The position numbers and the translations under genes were made by a program. Below are positions 35,092 through 43,467 of a DNA stretch of 64,000 bases, piece by piece (position 1 is the first letter of the stretch; every line of letters starts with the position of its first letter). The DNA comes from Hyphomicrobiales bacterium (GTDB lineage: Bacteria; Pseudomonadota; Alphaproteobacteria; Rhizobiales; Beijerinckiaceae). The notes under the pieces were generated by a model. The model was given only the letters and a program-made list of their open reading frames with translations. It was not told where the DNA came from and made no database searches. The DNA lies in contig JADJVD010000004.1 in assembly GCA_016716745.1 (NCBI GenBank), positions 1-64,000 of the forward strand, in the 5' to 3' direction.

Positions 35092-37407
35092 ATGTCGTTT
35101 ATTTTGTCTCATTATTTCGGCTGGCTGCTGGTGGCCGTCGCGGCGGGGCTCGCGACTGCGCGGTTGGCGCGCGACGCGGACCGCCAGACCATTTTGCCGC
35201 ACTGGCTGCTGTGGGTCGGCGGCGGCTTCGCCGCGCTGGCCTTCGCCGCGCTGTTCCAGTGGCCGTTCGGCCGAGCGGGGCTGTGGGTCGAATCGGCCGT
35301 GGCGACGGCGGCGGCCTTCGCGCTGGGGGCGGGCGCGGGCTCCTTCCTGTTCAATTCCCGGATCGGCGGCACGCGCATGTGGCGCAATGGCCTCGCCAGC
35401 GCCGGCATCATCTGGTTCCTCTCGAATCTCATCCTGACCGGCCCGGTCGAGGCCGAATTGCAGCGCGGGCTCGGCGACAACGCCGGCAAGGCGGGGGTTG
35501 CGGCGGCCGGCGTGCGGATCGCCGGGCGCGACGCGCTGACGCTGCCGCAGGCGGGCGCGGCGCCGGGGTCGGCGCTGATGGGCGCGATTGCGGCGACGCC
35601 GGGAATCCGGCGCGTGCGCGAGGGGCTGTGGCGCTTCGCCGGCACGGATGCGGCGGCCCCGGCGGCGCCGTCGGCGGCCGATCTGGCGGCGCGCGCCAAG
35701 GCCGAGGCCGCGCAGCGCGTCGAATTCGAGAAGATGCTCGCGGCGCGCGAGGCCGAGGCCCGCGCGAACGCCGAGGCTCTGGCGAAAGCGGAGGCCGAGA
35801 AGCAGGCGGCCGCGCGCGCCGTCGCCGAGCTGGCGGCGAAGGCGGAGGCCGAGAAGCAGGCGGCCGCGCGCGCCGCAGCCGAGCTGGCGGCGAAGGCGGA
35901 GGCCGAGAAGCAGGCGGCCGCGCGCGCCGCAGCGGAGCTGGCGGCGAAGGCTGAGGCCGACCGGCAGGCCGCCTTGCGCGCCGCGCAGGCGCAGGCCGCG
36001 CTCGACGCCGAGCGCGTGCGGACGGAGACCGCGCAGCGGCTCCAGTTCGAGCGGATGCTCGTGGAGCAGGCGGCCCAGCAGCGCGCCGCCAATGCGGCGC
36101 TCGACGAGAAGGCGGCGCGCGACAATGCGATGGCCGAAGCCGCCCGCGCCGCCGCGGCCCGCGCCGACGCCGAGCGGATCGCGCTCGTCCGCGCCGCAGC
36201 CGAACGCGCCGCCGCCGACGCGGCGCGCAACGCGGCCGAGGCGCAGCAGCGCGCCGAATTCGAGCGCATGCTGGCGCTTCGCGCGGCGGAGGAGCGCGCG
36301 GCGCGCCTCGCCGTGGAGCAACTGGCGGAGCGCGAGCGACAGGCGGCCGAGGCCTCCCGCGCCGCCGCGCTGCGGGCGGCGGCCGAGCGTCAGGCGGCCG
36401 AACAGGCCGCCGCCGCGCTTGTCGCGTTCGAGGCCGCGCGTTCGCAGGTCGAGCCGGCCCAGCGCGTCGAGTTCGAGCGTCTGCTCGCGCAGGCGCAAGC
36501 GCAGGGGGCGACGGCCCGGCAGGAGCTCGAGGCCGCGGTCGCGCGCGAGCGCGCCGCTGCGGAGGCGGCCCGTCAGGCGATGCTGAAGGCCGAGGGCGAG
36601 CGCGCCGCCGCCGAGCGGAGCGCGGCGGACGCCGTGGCGCGCCTCGCCGCCGCCAGGGCGGAGGCCGAACGGCTCGCAGCCGCGAAGGCAGAGGCGGATC
36701 GCCTCGCCGCCGTGCAAGCCGAGGCTAATCGTCTCGCCGCCGCGAAGGCGGAGGCCGAGCGGCTCGCCGCCGCGCAAACCGAGGCCAATCGCCTCGCCGC
36801 CGCGAAGGCGGAGGCGGATCGCCTGGCCGCCGCCCAGCGCGCGCAGGCCGACGAGGCGGCGCGTCTGGCCGCCGCGAAGGCCGAAGCGGATCGTCTGGCC
36901 GCGCAGCGCGCGACGGAGGAGCTGCTGCGCTATGGGGTGGCGCCGGGCGCGCCGATCGAGGTGCAGCGCGACGCCTTCCTCGCCGCCATCGCGCGCCAGC
37001 CGGCGCAGGCGCCCGGGCCGGGCGGGATGGCGGCCCCCGCCACCGCGGCCGACTGCCGGAAGGCGCTCGGCGGCATCGTGCTCGGCGAGACGGCGAACTT
37101 CGAGACGGGCAGCGCGAAGCTGCCGGCGGAGTTCGCCGAGAAGCTCGATCAGGTGGTGTTCCTGATGCGCGCCTGCGGCGACCTTCACGCCGAAGTCGCC
37201 GGCCACACCGATTCCGTCGGCTCGGCCGAGAACAACAGGCGCCTGTCGCAGCGGCGGGCCGACGCGGTGCTCGCCGAGCTCGTCAAGCGCGGGGTCGGCT
37301 CGGGCCGCGTCAGCGCAGTGGGCTACGGCCCGACGCAACCTCGCGCCAGCAACGACACGGAGGACGGGCGCGCCGCCAACCGCCGCATCGAGTTCGTGGT
37401 GAAGTGA
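35092..37407 (+). CDS. OmpA-domain protein with membrane anchor and long Ala-rich coiled coil
   Basis: A 771-residue protein. Three hydrophobic segments lie in the first 120 residues, followed by about 450 residues of Ala/Glu/Arg coiled coil built on tandem repeats, and a C-terminal OmpA peptidoglycan-binding domain (NFETGSAKLPAEFAEKLDQV, then VAGHTDSVGSAENNRRLSQRRADAV and RVSAVGYGPTQPRASNDTEDGRAANRRIEFVV; the Asp and Arg that bind diaminopimelate are present). This looks like an inner-membrane-anchored rod reaching the cell wall, as in PomB/MotB-like or peptidoglycan-tethering proteins; no motor partner is adjacent. ATG 35092 has GGAGGG upstream. Confidence 0.85.
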   Translation: MSFILSHYFGWLLVAVAAGLATARLARDADRQTILPHWLLWVGGGFAALAFAALFQWPFGRAGLWVESAVATAAAFALGAGAGSFLFNSRIGGTRMWRNGLASAGIIWFLSNLILTGPVEAELQRGLGDNAGKAGVAAAGVRIAGRDALTLPQAGAAPGSALMGAIAATPGIRRVREGLWRFAGTDAAAPAAPSAADLAARAKAEAAQRVEFEKMLAAREAEARANAEALAKAEAEKQAAARAVAELAAKAEAEKQAAARAAAELAAKAEAEKQAAARAAAELAAKAEADRQAALRAAQAQAALDAERVRTETAQRLQFERMLVEQAAQQRAANAALDEKAARDNAMAEAARAAAARADAERIALVRAAAERAAADAARNAAEAQQRAEFERMLALRAAEERAARLAVEQLAERERQAAEASRAAALRAAAERQAAEQAAAALVAFEAARSQVEPAQRVEFERLLAQAQAQGATARQELEAAVARERAAAEAARQAMLKAEGERAAAERSAADAVARLAAARAEAERLAAAKAEADRLAAVQAEANRLAAAKAEAERLAAAQTEANRLAAAKAEADRLAAAQRAQADEAARLAAAKAEADRLAAQRATEELLRYGVAPGAPIEVQRDAFLAAIARQPAQAPGPGGMAAPATAADCRKALGGIVLGETANFETGSAKLPAEFAEKLDQVVFLMRACGDLHAEVAGHTDSVGSAENNRRLSQRRADAVLAELVKRGVGSGRVSAVGYGPTQPRASNDTEDGRAANRRIEFVVK
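35782..35943 (+). repeat. Three tandem 54-bp units in the OmpA-family coiled coil
   Basis: Units 35782-35835, 35836-35889 and 35890-35943 encode A-K-A-E-A-E-K-Q-A-A-A-R-A-x-A-E-L-A, and a partial fourth unit follows to about 35975. The copies are almost identical at DNA level (GCGAAGGCGGAGGCCGAGAA as the unit start), so the expansion is recent. Confidence 0.9.
36661..36840 (+). repeat. Six tandem 30-bp units in the OmpA-family coiled coil
   Basis: Six consecutive units of exactly 30 bp (36661, 36691, 36721, 36751, 36781, 36811) encode ten-residue versions of E-A-D-R-L-A-A-A-K-A, alternating D/N/E at position three. A further degenerate copy is seen after a 25-base interruption. Their period differs from the 54-bp units upstream, indicating a separate expansion. 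Confidence 0.9.
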
Positions 37408-37427
37408 GGGGGCGCCGCGCCCCCTCA
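37405..37427. terminator. Bidirectional hairpin containing both convergent stop codons
   Basis: TGAGGGGGCG (37405-37414) and CGCCCCCTCA (37418-37427) form a perfect 10-bp stem with a CCG loop. The left arm begins with the TGA of the OmpA-domain gene; the right arm ends with TCA, the stop of serB on the other strand. It can therefore serve as a shared terminator for both genes, although no T-run is present. Confidence 0.7.
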
Positions 37428-38345
37428 GGCGGCTGCGAACTGGATCGGGCGATAGCCCTGCGCATAGAGCAGGGCGGTCAGATCGCCATGCTCGATGCGG
37501 GCGTGCGCGGCCGCCGCGACGGCTGGCTTGGCGCGGTAGGCGACGCCGAGGCCCGCCGCGTTCAGCATAGCGAGATCGTTCGCGCCGTCGCCGATGGCGA
37601 GGGCCTCGCGCGGATCGAGCCCGCGCGCGGCGCCGAGATCGACGAGGGCGTCCAGCTTGGCCTGCTGGCCGAGAATTGGCTCCTCGACGCGGCCGGCGAA
37701 GGCGCCGGCCTCGACGATCAGGCGATTGCCGCGGTTCTCGTCGAAGCCGATCGTCGTCGCGATCGGTCCGGTGAAGACGGTGAAGCCGCCGGAGACGAGC
37801 GCCGTATAGGCGCCGTGCGCGCGCATCGTGCGCACGAGCATCGCCGCGCCCGAGGTGAAGGTGATGCGCTCGGCGATCACCTTGTCGACGACATCGGCGG
37901 ACAGGCCCTTGAGCAAGGCGACGCGCTCGCGCAAGGCGGGCTCGAAGGCGATCTCGCCGCGCATGGCGCGCTCGGTGATGGCGGCGACGCGCTCCTTCAG
38001 GCCGACGAAAGCGGCAAGCTCGTCAATGCATTCCTGCCCGATAATGGTCGAATCCATGTCGGCCACGAGCAGGCGCTTGCGCCGATGGGCGAGGGGCTGA
38101 ACCACGACGTCGAACTGCGCCGGCGCATTGATCGCGCGCAGCGTCTCGGCGGTCGCGCGGCAATCGAGGTCGCCGGCCGGCGCGAAGGGAATGTCGACGG
38201 CGACGCCCGGATCGAGCCAGCTCGGCTTGCCGGGCGCGGGCAGGGCGGCGGCGCAACGCGCGGCGTGCGCGTCCTCGATCCACGGGCAGGCGGGATGGGC
38301 GATCAGGGTCGCGACATGCGTCGCGGCAGGGTGCGAAGCGGTCAT
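37425..38345 (-). CDS. serB: Phosphoserine phosphatase SerB
   Basis: SerB hydrolyses phosphoserine in the last step of serine synthesis. The 306-residue protein has an N-terminal ACT-like domain (about 1-85) and a HAD phosphatase domain: motif I VADMDSTIIGQECIDELA with two catalytic Asp, motif II LVSGGFTVF, Lys in GQQAKLDAL and motif IV IGDGANDLAMLNAAGLGVAY. It is divergent from miaA with 32 bp between starts, the conserved arrangement in this order. Confidence 0.95.
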   Translation of the reverse strand: MTASHPAATHVATLIAHPACPWIEDAHAARCAAALPAPGKPSWLDPGVAVDIPFAPAGDLDCRATAETLRAINAPAQFDVVVQPLAHRRKRLLVADMDSTIIGQECIDELAAFVGLKERVAAITERAMRGEIAFEPALRERVALLKGLSADVVDKVIAERITFTSGAAMLVRTMRAHGAYTALVSGGFTVFTGPIATTIGFDENRGNRLIVEAGAFAGRVEEPILGQQAKLDALVDLGAARGLDPREALAIGDGANDLAMLNAAGLGVAYRAKPAVAAAAHARIEHGDLTALLYAQGYRPIQFAAA

Positions 38346-38377
38346 CTCAAGGTCTTGCGGGCCGGGGGCTGGGAGTC

Positions 38378-39271
38378 GTGAGGCTTCTCATCGCAGGCCC
38401 GACGGCGAGCGGCAAGACCGCGCTGGCGATTGCGGCGGCGCGCCGCGTCGGCGGCGTCGTCGTCAACGCCGATTCGATGCAGGTCTATCGCGATCTCGCG
38501 GTGTTGACGGCGCGGCCGACCGTCGACGAGCAGGCGGGCGTTCCGCACCATCTGTTCGGCCATGTCGATGCGGCGACGAATTATTCGGTCGGCCGCTGGC
38601 TCGCCGATGTCGGGCCGCTGCTGGAGCGGCTCGGCGACGCGCCTGTGGTGCTATGCGGCGGCACGGGGCTCTACTTCAAGGCGCTGACGCAGGGGCTGTC
38701 CGACATTCCGCCCGTCCCCCAAGCGGTGCGGGCGCAGGTGCGCGCGGAGTTGGCCGGGCTGACGCCGCAGGCGATGCATGCGCGCCTTGCCGCGCGCGAT
38801 CCCGAGACGGCGGCGCGGCTGAGGCCGAGCGATCCGCAGCGCGTGACGCGTGCGCTCGAAGTGCTCGCCGCGACCGGTGCGCCGCTCGCCTCGTTCCAGA
38901 GCGCGCGCACCCCGCCGCTGCTCGCGGCGGGGATGTGGCGCGGCGTTTTCCTCGGCGTGGAACGGACGGCGCTTTATGCGCGCATCGACGCGCGGTTCGA
39001 GGCGATGATCGCCGCCGGCGCGCTCGACGAGGCGCGGGCGCTCGCCGCGCGCGGGCTCGATCCGGCGCTGCCGGCGATGCGCGCGCATGGCGTGCCGGGG
39101 CTGATCGCGCATTTGCGTGGGCAGGCGACGCTCGAAGAGGCGATCGCGCGCGGGCAGGCCGATACGCGCCACTACGCCAAGCGCCAGTTCACGTGGGCGC
39201 GGCATCAACTGCCGGGCTTCGCATGGGCGCACGACGCCGAGGAGGGGATGCGGGCGCTGTTCGCGGTGTGA
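38378..39271 (+). CDS. miaA: tRNA dimethylallyltransferase MiaA
   Basis: MiaA transfers a dimethylallyl group to A37 of tRNAs that read UNN codons. The 297-residue protein has the P-loop AGPTASGKTALA (about 6-17), NADSMQVYRDL, the catalytic region HHLFGHVDA, GGTGLYFKALTQGL and the C-terminal GQADTRHYAKRQFTWAR that binds tRNA. The start is GTG 38378, where homology begins. It ends inside a hairpin and converges on the RMD1 gene. Confidence 0.95.
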   Translation: MRLLIAGPTASGKTALAIAAARRVGGVVVNADSMQVYRDLAVLTARPTVDEQAGVPHHLFGHVDAATNYSVGRWLADVGPLLERLGDAPVVLCGGTGLYFKALTQGLSDIPPVPQAVRAQVRAELAGLTPQAMHARLAARDPETAARLRPSDPQRVTRALEVLAATGAPLASFQSARTPPLLAAGMWRGVFLGVERTALYARIDARFEAMIAAGALDEARALAARGLDPALPAMRAHGVPGLIAHLRGQATLEEAIARGQADTRHYAKRQFTWARHQLPGFAWAHDAEEGMRALFAV

Positions 39272-39321
39272 CGACAATCGTCACGCATGGGTTGGCGCGG
39301 AAGGCCGGGTCAGGCCCGGCC
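39267..39321. terminator. Two hairpins between convergent miaA and RMD1-family gene
   Basis: GTGACGA-CAA-TCGTCAC (39267-39283) includes the miaA stop codon. GGCCGGG-TCAGG-CCCGGCC (39303-39321) follows. Both are perfect 7-bp stems in the 70 bp between the two convergent stops, consistent with bidirectional termination. Neither has a T-run. Confidence 0.5.
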
Positions 39322-39341
39322 ATGACGGCCTGGACAGCGGC

Positions 39342-40145
39342 TCAATGCGCGACGCCCTTCCACATCTGGTAGAGCGTCAGAAAAATCTCGGCGACGATGA
39401 GGATGACGATGGTCGCCTCGAGGCGCGTGGCGCGGTCGGCGTCGATGATGTCGGTCATCGCGCGGGCGGTCTCGACGATGACGTCGAGCTTGCGCTTCAG
39501 CGTGCCGGCGCGCTCCTTCAGCTCGTACTCGTCCTCGAGGCGCGCGTAGAGACGTTCGAGATCGGGGCTGTCCCACAGCACGTCCGGCTTCTCGTCGATG
39601 GCGATGCGGCCGGAGACGCGATGCTGGACGAGCAACGCCTGACCGATCAGACGCAGCATGGCGCGCCGTTTCCACGGCGGCCGGCCGCGCCGCGCAAGCT
39701 CGGCGGCGAAGGGCTCGACGACGTCGAACACCGCGTTCACCTCGCGCTCGTCGCGCGCCAGCGAGACGGTCTTGGCCAGCGAATCCGCCACGACGAGGAA
39801 GCGTTGCGGCGAGTCGTCCTTCAACTGGATCGGCCCGCCCGGCGGCGCGCGGTCCTCGACATCCGGCGCGATTTCGAGGATCGCCGTCTCGTCGTCCCGC
39901 CGTTCGCGCCGCCCGACGACGCGCAGATCGAGCTGACGCAGCAGCTCTTCTTCCTGCAAGGGCGTGAGGCCGGCGAGCACGGCGACGCCGAAGCGATAGA
40001 TCGCGACATAGCCGCCCTCGCCGGCGCGGAAGGCGAGCGGCGAGGTCGAGATCGTGTCCGGCCGCTCGAGGCCCGCGGCGTCGATGCGGTCGCCCAGCAG
40101 CAGCGCGCGCGCCACGATGCGGCGGGTCGCGGGGGCGTGGCTCAT
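39342..40145 (-). CDS. RMD1/DUF155 family membrane-anchored protein
   Basis: A 267-residue protein. The conserved DUF155 blocks are visible: GGYVAIYRFGVAVLAGLTPLQEEELLRQL, LVVADSLAKTVSLARDEREV and a region with ELKERAGTLKRKLDVIVETARAMTDIIDADRATRLEATIVILIVAEI, where a C-terminal membrane helix ends in FLTLYQMWKG. Yeast homologues (Rmd1, Rmd8) act in sporulation and respiratory-chain assembly; bacterial members have no settled role. It is divergent from the enolase-superfamily gene. Confidence 0.87.
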   Translation of the reverse strand: MSHAPATRRIVARALLLGDRIDAAGLERPDTISTSPLAFRAGEGGYVAIYRFGVAVLAGLTPLQEEELLRQLDLRVVGRRERRDDETAILEIAPDVEDRAPPGGPIQLKDDSPQRFLVVADSLAKTVSLARDEREVNAVFDVVEPFAAELARRGRPPWKRRAMLRLIGQALLVQHRVSGRIAIDEKPDVLWDSPDLERLYARLEDEYELKERAGTLKRKLDVIVETARAMTDIIDADRATRLEATIVILIVAEIFLTLYQMWKGVAH

Positions 40146-40268
40146 GCGCGAAAACGGCGAGGGCGGAACATGGCGCTGCATAGCAGGCCCGCCGCCGCGC
40201 CGCCACTTTCCGGCTTTTCCGCAAGGCGCAAGCGCGCCATGCTCAATGAACATCCGGGGAGGGACGAT

Positions 40269-41378
40269 ATGGCGCGGATCGTGCGGATCGACGCTTTGAT
40301 GGTCGATCTCAAGCCCAAGGTGAAGCGCACCGACGCGATCCAGAGCTTCGTCTCGCAGGAGACGCCGATCGTGCGCGTCACCGATTCCGACGGCGCCGTC
40401 GGCACGGGCTATTCCTACACCATCGGCGCCGGCGGCCCCTCGGTGATGGAGCTGATCCGCCGCACCTTCGGGCCGCATCTCGTCGGCAGGGAGGCGGGCG
40501 AGGTCGAGCGGCTTTGGCGGGAACTCAACTACCTGTCGCACGCCACCAGCGTCGGCCCGATCATGGCGCTGGCGCAGGCGGCCATCGACACCGCGCTGTG
40601 GGATCTGCGCTGCCGCAAGGCCGGGCTGCCGCTGCATGTGATGGCGGGCGGGGCGAAGACGCGCGCGCCGCTCTACACCACCGAGGGCGGCTGGCTGCAT
40701 ATCGACAAGAGCGCGCTGGTGGAGGACGCGCTGGCCGCGAAAGCGCGCGGCTTCGGCGGCTCGAAGATCAAGATCGGCCGGCCGCATGTCAGCGAGGACG
40801 CGGCGCGGCTCGCGGCGGTGCGCGAGGCGGTGGGGCCTGCGTTCGAGATCATGACCGACGCCAACCAGGCCTTCACGGTCGACGAGGCGATCCGACGCGC
40901 GCGTCATTACGAGCCGTTCGACATCGCATGGTTCGAGGAGCCGATGCCGGCCGACGATCTCGGCGGCCATGCGCGCCTCACGCGGGCGACGACGATTCCG
41001 GTTGCGGTCGGCGAGAGCCTCTATTCGCCGCTGCATTTCCGCGAATATCTGGCGGCCGGCGCCTGCTCCATCGTGCAGGTGGACGTGGCGCGCATCGGCG
41101 GGATCACGCCCTGGCTCAAGGTCGCGCATCTGGCCGAGACGTTCAACGTGCCCGTCTGTCCGCATTTCCTGATGGAGCTGCATGTGGCGCTGTGCTGCGC
41201 CGTGCCCAATTCGCGCTGGGTGGAATACATCCCGCAGCTCGACGACATCACGACGACGGGGATGCGCATCGAGGCGGGCTGCGCCGTGCCCTCCGACGCG
41301 CCGGGCCTCGGGATCGACTGGGATTTTGCCGCCATCGAGCGGATGGCGGTCGAGGGATCGCACGTCGCGCTGAGGTGA
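40269..41378 (+). CDS. Mandelate racemase/muconate lactonizing enzyme family protein
   Basis: A 369-residue enolase-superfamily enzyme: capping domain (about 1-125) and TIM barrel. Catalytic features visible are the K-x-K pair in GGSKIKIGR, metal ligands Asp in IMTDANQAF, Glu in WFEEPM and Glu in AVGESLYSPL, and His in VCPHFLMELH. This suits the mandelate-racemase subgroup, probably an acid-sugar dehydratase or epimerase; the substrate cannot be named. ATG 40269 follows GGGGAGGG. It precedes the ilv leader, but a promoter lies between, so it is likely a separate unit. Confidence 0.88.
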   Translation: MARIVRIDALMVDLKPKVKRTDAIQSFVSQETPIVRVTDSDGAVGTGYSYTIGAGGPSVMELIRRTFGPHLVGREAGEVERLWRELNYLSHATSVGPIMALAQAAIDTALWDLRCRKAGLPLHVMAGGAKTRAPLYTTEGGWLHIDKSALVEDALAAKARGFGGSKIKIGRPHVSEDAARLAAVREAVGPAFEIMTDANQAFTVDEAIRRARHYEPFDIAWFEEPMPADDLGGHARLTRATTIPVAVGESLYSPLHFREYLAAGACSIVQVDVARIGGITPWLKVAHLAETFNVPVCPHFLMELHVALCCAVPNSRWVEYIPQLDDITTTGMRIEAGCAVPSDAPGLGIDWDFAAIERMAVEGSHVALR

Positions 41379-41401
41379 GCGCCTGCGACGCCGCGGCCGT
41401 C

Positions 41402-41430
41402 TTGACGGGGCGGGGCTGTGCCTCTAGCGT
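41402..41430 (+). promoter_or_regulatory. Sigma-70-type promoter of the ilvB leader
   Basis: TTGACG (41402-41407) and TAGCGT (41425-41430) are separated by 17 bp. Transcription would start near 41437, about 20 bases before the leader-peptide ATG. The match is partial at -10, so this is a prediction. Confidence 0.55.
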
Positions 41431-41458
41431 TCGCTCCGATCAACGAAAGGGCAGGCGC

Positions 41459-41509
41459 ATGGGCGCTCGGCTTATCGTAATTTGCGCGCCAGGACCGGGA
41501 CGGGGCTGA
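41459..41509 (+). CDS. ilv leader peptide
   Basis: A 16-residue frame, MGARLIVICAPGPGRG then TGA, with GAAAGGGCAGG just upstream as ribosome site. It contains L-I-V-I in a row, the amino acids made by the operon, encoded CTT-ATC-GTA-ATT. CTT, GTA and ATT are rare in this GC-rich genome, which would heighten sensitivity to shortage of the charged tRNAs. It is followed by a hairpin and an intrinsic terminator before ilvB. This is a classic attenuation layout. Confidence 0.8.
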   Translation: MGARLIVICAPGPGRG

Positions 41510-41560
41510 CCCCCGCATCCCGCTTTTGGCGCATCCGAGGCCCCTCAGCGGGCCTTTTTT
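41486..41560 (+). terminator. ilvB attenuator
   Basis: A first structure spans 41486-41532: GCGCCA pairs with TGGCGC, enclosing CGGG/CCCG and CGGGG/CCCCG around the leader stop. The terminator is AGGCCC-(6 nt)-GGGCCT at 41538-41555 followed by six T (41555-41560). CCCGC at 41512-41516, part of the first stem, can instead pair with GCGGG at 41548-41552 in the terminator arm, giving a candidate antiterminator of 5 bp. ilvB begins 86 bp further on. Confidence 0.75.
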
Positions 41561-41645
41561 ATTGCCTTCGGGCGACCGCTCCCCCATACGCCACCCCAAC
41601 CGAAGCCGCCGCAGGCGGCCGCTCCATCAGGACGGAGACTTCGAG

Positions 41646-43406
41646 ATGTCGAAACAGATGACCGGCGCCGAAATGATCGTGGAGGCCCTGAAGGATCAGG
41701 GCGTCGACACGATTTTCGGGTATCCGGGCGGCGCGGTGCTGCCGATCTACGACGCCATCTTCAACCAGAACCGGGTCAAGCACGTTCTGGTGCGTCACGA
41801 GCAGGGCGCGGCGCACGCCGCCGAGGGCTATGCGCGCTCCACCGGCAAGGTCGGCGCGATGCTGGTGACCTCCGGCCCCGGCGCGACCAACGCCGTCACG
41901 GGCCTGACCGACGCGCTGCTCGACTCGATCCCCGTGGTCTGCATCACCGGGCAGGTGCCGACGCATCTGATCGGCTCGGACGCCTTCCAGGAATGCGACA
42001 CGGTCGGCATCACGCGCTCCTGCACGAAGCATAATTATCTCGTGAAGAGCATCCAGGATCTGCCGCGCATCCTGCACGAGGCGTTCTACGTCGCCCGCTC
42101 GGGCCGGCCCGGCCCGGTCGTCATCGACGTGCCGAAGGACGTGCAGTTCGCCACCGGAACCTACAGCGTCCCCAAGAACGCCCAGCACAAGACCTATCGG
42201 CCGCAGCTCAAGGGCGACCTCGGCAAGATCAAGGCCGCCGTCGAGATGATGGCCAAGGCCAAACGCCCGATCTTGTATACGGGCGGCGGCGTCATCAATT
42301 CGGGCGCGGCCGCCGCGACGCTGCTGCGCGAGCTCGTGTCGCTGACCAACTTCCCGATCACCTCGACGCTGATGGGGCTCGGCGCCTATCCGGCCTCGGG
42401 CAAGAACTGGCTCGGCATGCTCGGCATGCACGGCACCTACGAGTCGAACAACGCGATGCATGATTGCGATCTGATGATCGCCGTCGGCGCGCGCTTCGAC
42501 GATCGCATCACGGGCCGTCTCGACGCCTTCTCGCCCGGCTCGAAGAAGATCCATATCGACATCGATCCCTCGTCGATCAACAAGAACGTCAAGGTCGATC
42601 TCGGCATCGTCGGCGACGTCGCGCATGTGCTGGAGGATCTGGTGCGGCTGTGGCGCGCCGAGGCGCATGTCGCCGAACCGAAGGCGCTCGACAAGTGGTG
42701 GAAGCAGATCGACGAGTGGCGCGCGCGCAACTCGCTCGCCTACAAGGCCTCGCCGACGACGATCATGCCGCAGTACGCGGTGCAGCGTCTCTACGAGCTG
42801 ACCAAGGACCGCGACACCTACATCACCACCGAGGTCGGCCAGCATCAGATGTGGGCGGCCCAGCACTATCATTTCGAGAAGCCGAACCGCTGGATGACGT
42901 CCGGCGGCCTCGGCACGATGGGCTACGGCCTGCCGGCCGCCATCGGCGTGCAGATGGCGCATCCGGACGCGCTCGTCGTCGACATCGCGGGCGAAGCCTC
43001 GATCCTGATGAACATTCAGGAAATGTCGACGGCGATGCAGTTCCGCCTGCCGGTGAAGATCTTCATCCTCAACAACGAATACATGGGCATGGTGCGCCAG
43101 TGGCAGGAGCTGCTGCATGGCGGGCGCTACTCGCATTCCTATTCGGAGTCGCTGCCCGATTTCGTCAAGCTCGCCGAAGCCTATGGCGCCAAGGGCATCC
43201 GCTGCTCCGACCCGGCCAGGCTCGACGACGCGATCCGCGAGATGATCGAGACGCCGAACGCCGTCATCTTCGACTGCGTGGTCGACAAGATGGAGAACTG
43301 CCTGCCGATGATCCCGTCGGGCAAGGCGCATAACGAGATGATCCTGCCCGATTTCGGCGACGACATCGGCGGCGTCATCGACGAGAAGGGCAAGATGCTG
43401 GTGTGA
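41646..43406 (+). CDS. ilvB: Acetolactate synthase large subunit
   Basis: The ThDP-dependent catalytic subunit condenses two pyruvates (or pyruvate with 2-oxobutyrate), the first common step to Val, Leu and Ile. The 586-residue protein shows the ThDP-activating Glu in VRHEQGAAHAAEGYAR, SGPGATN, the FAD-site domain and the C-terminal pyrophosphate-binding region DIAGEASILMNIQEMSTA, where the canonical GDG appears as GEA, as in related alphaproteobacteria. ATG 41646 follows GGACGGAGA. It is controlled by the upstream attenuator and followed by ilvN. Confidence 0.96.
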   Translation: MSKQMTGAEMIVEALKDQGVDTIFGYPGGAVLPIYDAIFNQNRVKHVLVRHEQGAAHAAEGYARSTGKVGAMLVTSGPGATNAVTGLTDALLDSIPVVCITGQVPTHLIGSDAFQECDTVGITRSCTKHNYLVKSIQDLPRILHEAFYVARSGRPGPVVIDVPKDVQFATGTYSVPKNAQHKTYRPQLKGDLGKIKAAVEMMAKAKRPILYTGGGVINSGAAAATLLRELVSLTNFPITSTLMGLGAYPASGKNWLGMLGMHGTYESNNAMHDCDLMIAVGARFDDRITGRLDAFSPGSKKIHIDIDPSSINKNVKVDLGIVGDVAHVLEDLVRLWRAEAHVAEPKALDKWWKQIDEWRARNSLAYKASPTTIMPQYAVQRLYELTKDRDTYITTEVGQHQMWAAQHYHFEKPNRWMTSGGLGTMGYGLPAAIGVQMAHPDALVVDIAGEASILMNIQEMSTAMQFRLPVKIFILNNEYMGMVRQWQELLHGGRYSHSYSESLPDFVKLAEAYGAKGIRCSDPARLDDAIREMIETPNAVIFDCVVDKMENCLPMIPSGKAHNEMILPDFGDDIGGVIDEKGKMLV

Positions 43407-43467
43407 GCCGCGGCCGCCCCGCGCGGCCTTCACGCCAACCCCGAGACCATTCGCGAAAGAGCAAGAG

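Noticed and set aside
35782..36840. Possible CRISPR array from regularly spaced repeats
   Set aside because: The units are tandem without spacers, keep the reading frame and lie within a coding coiled coil.
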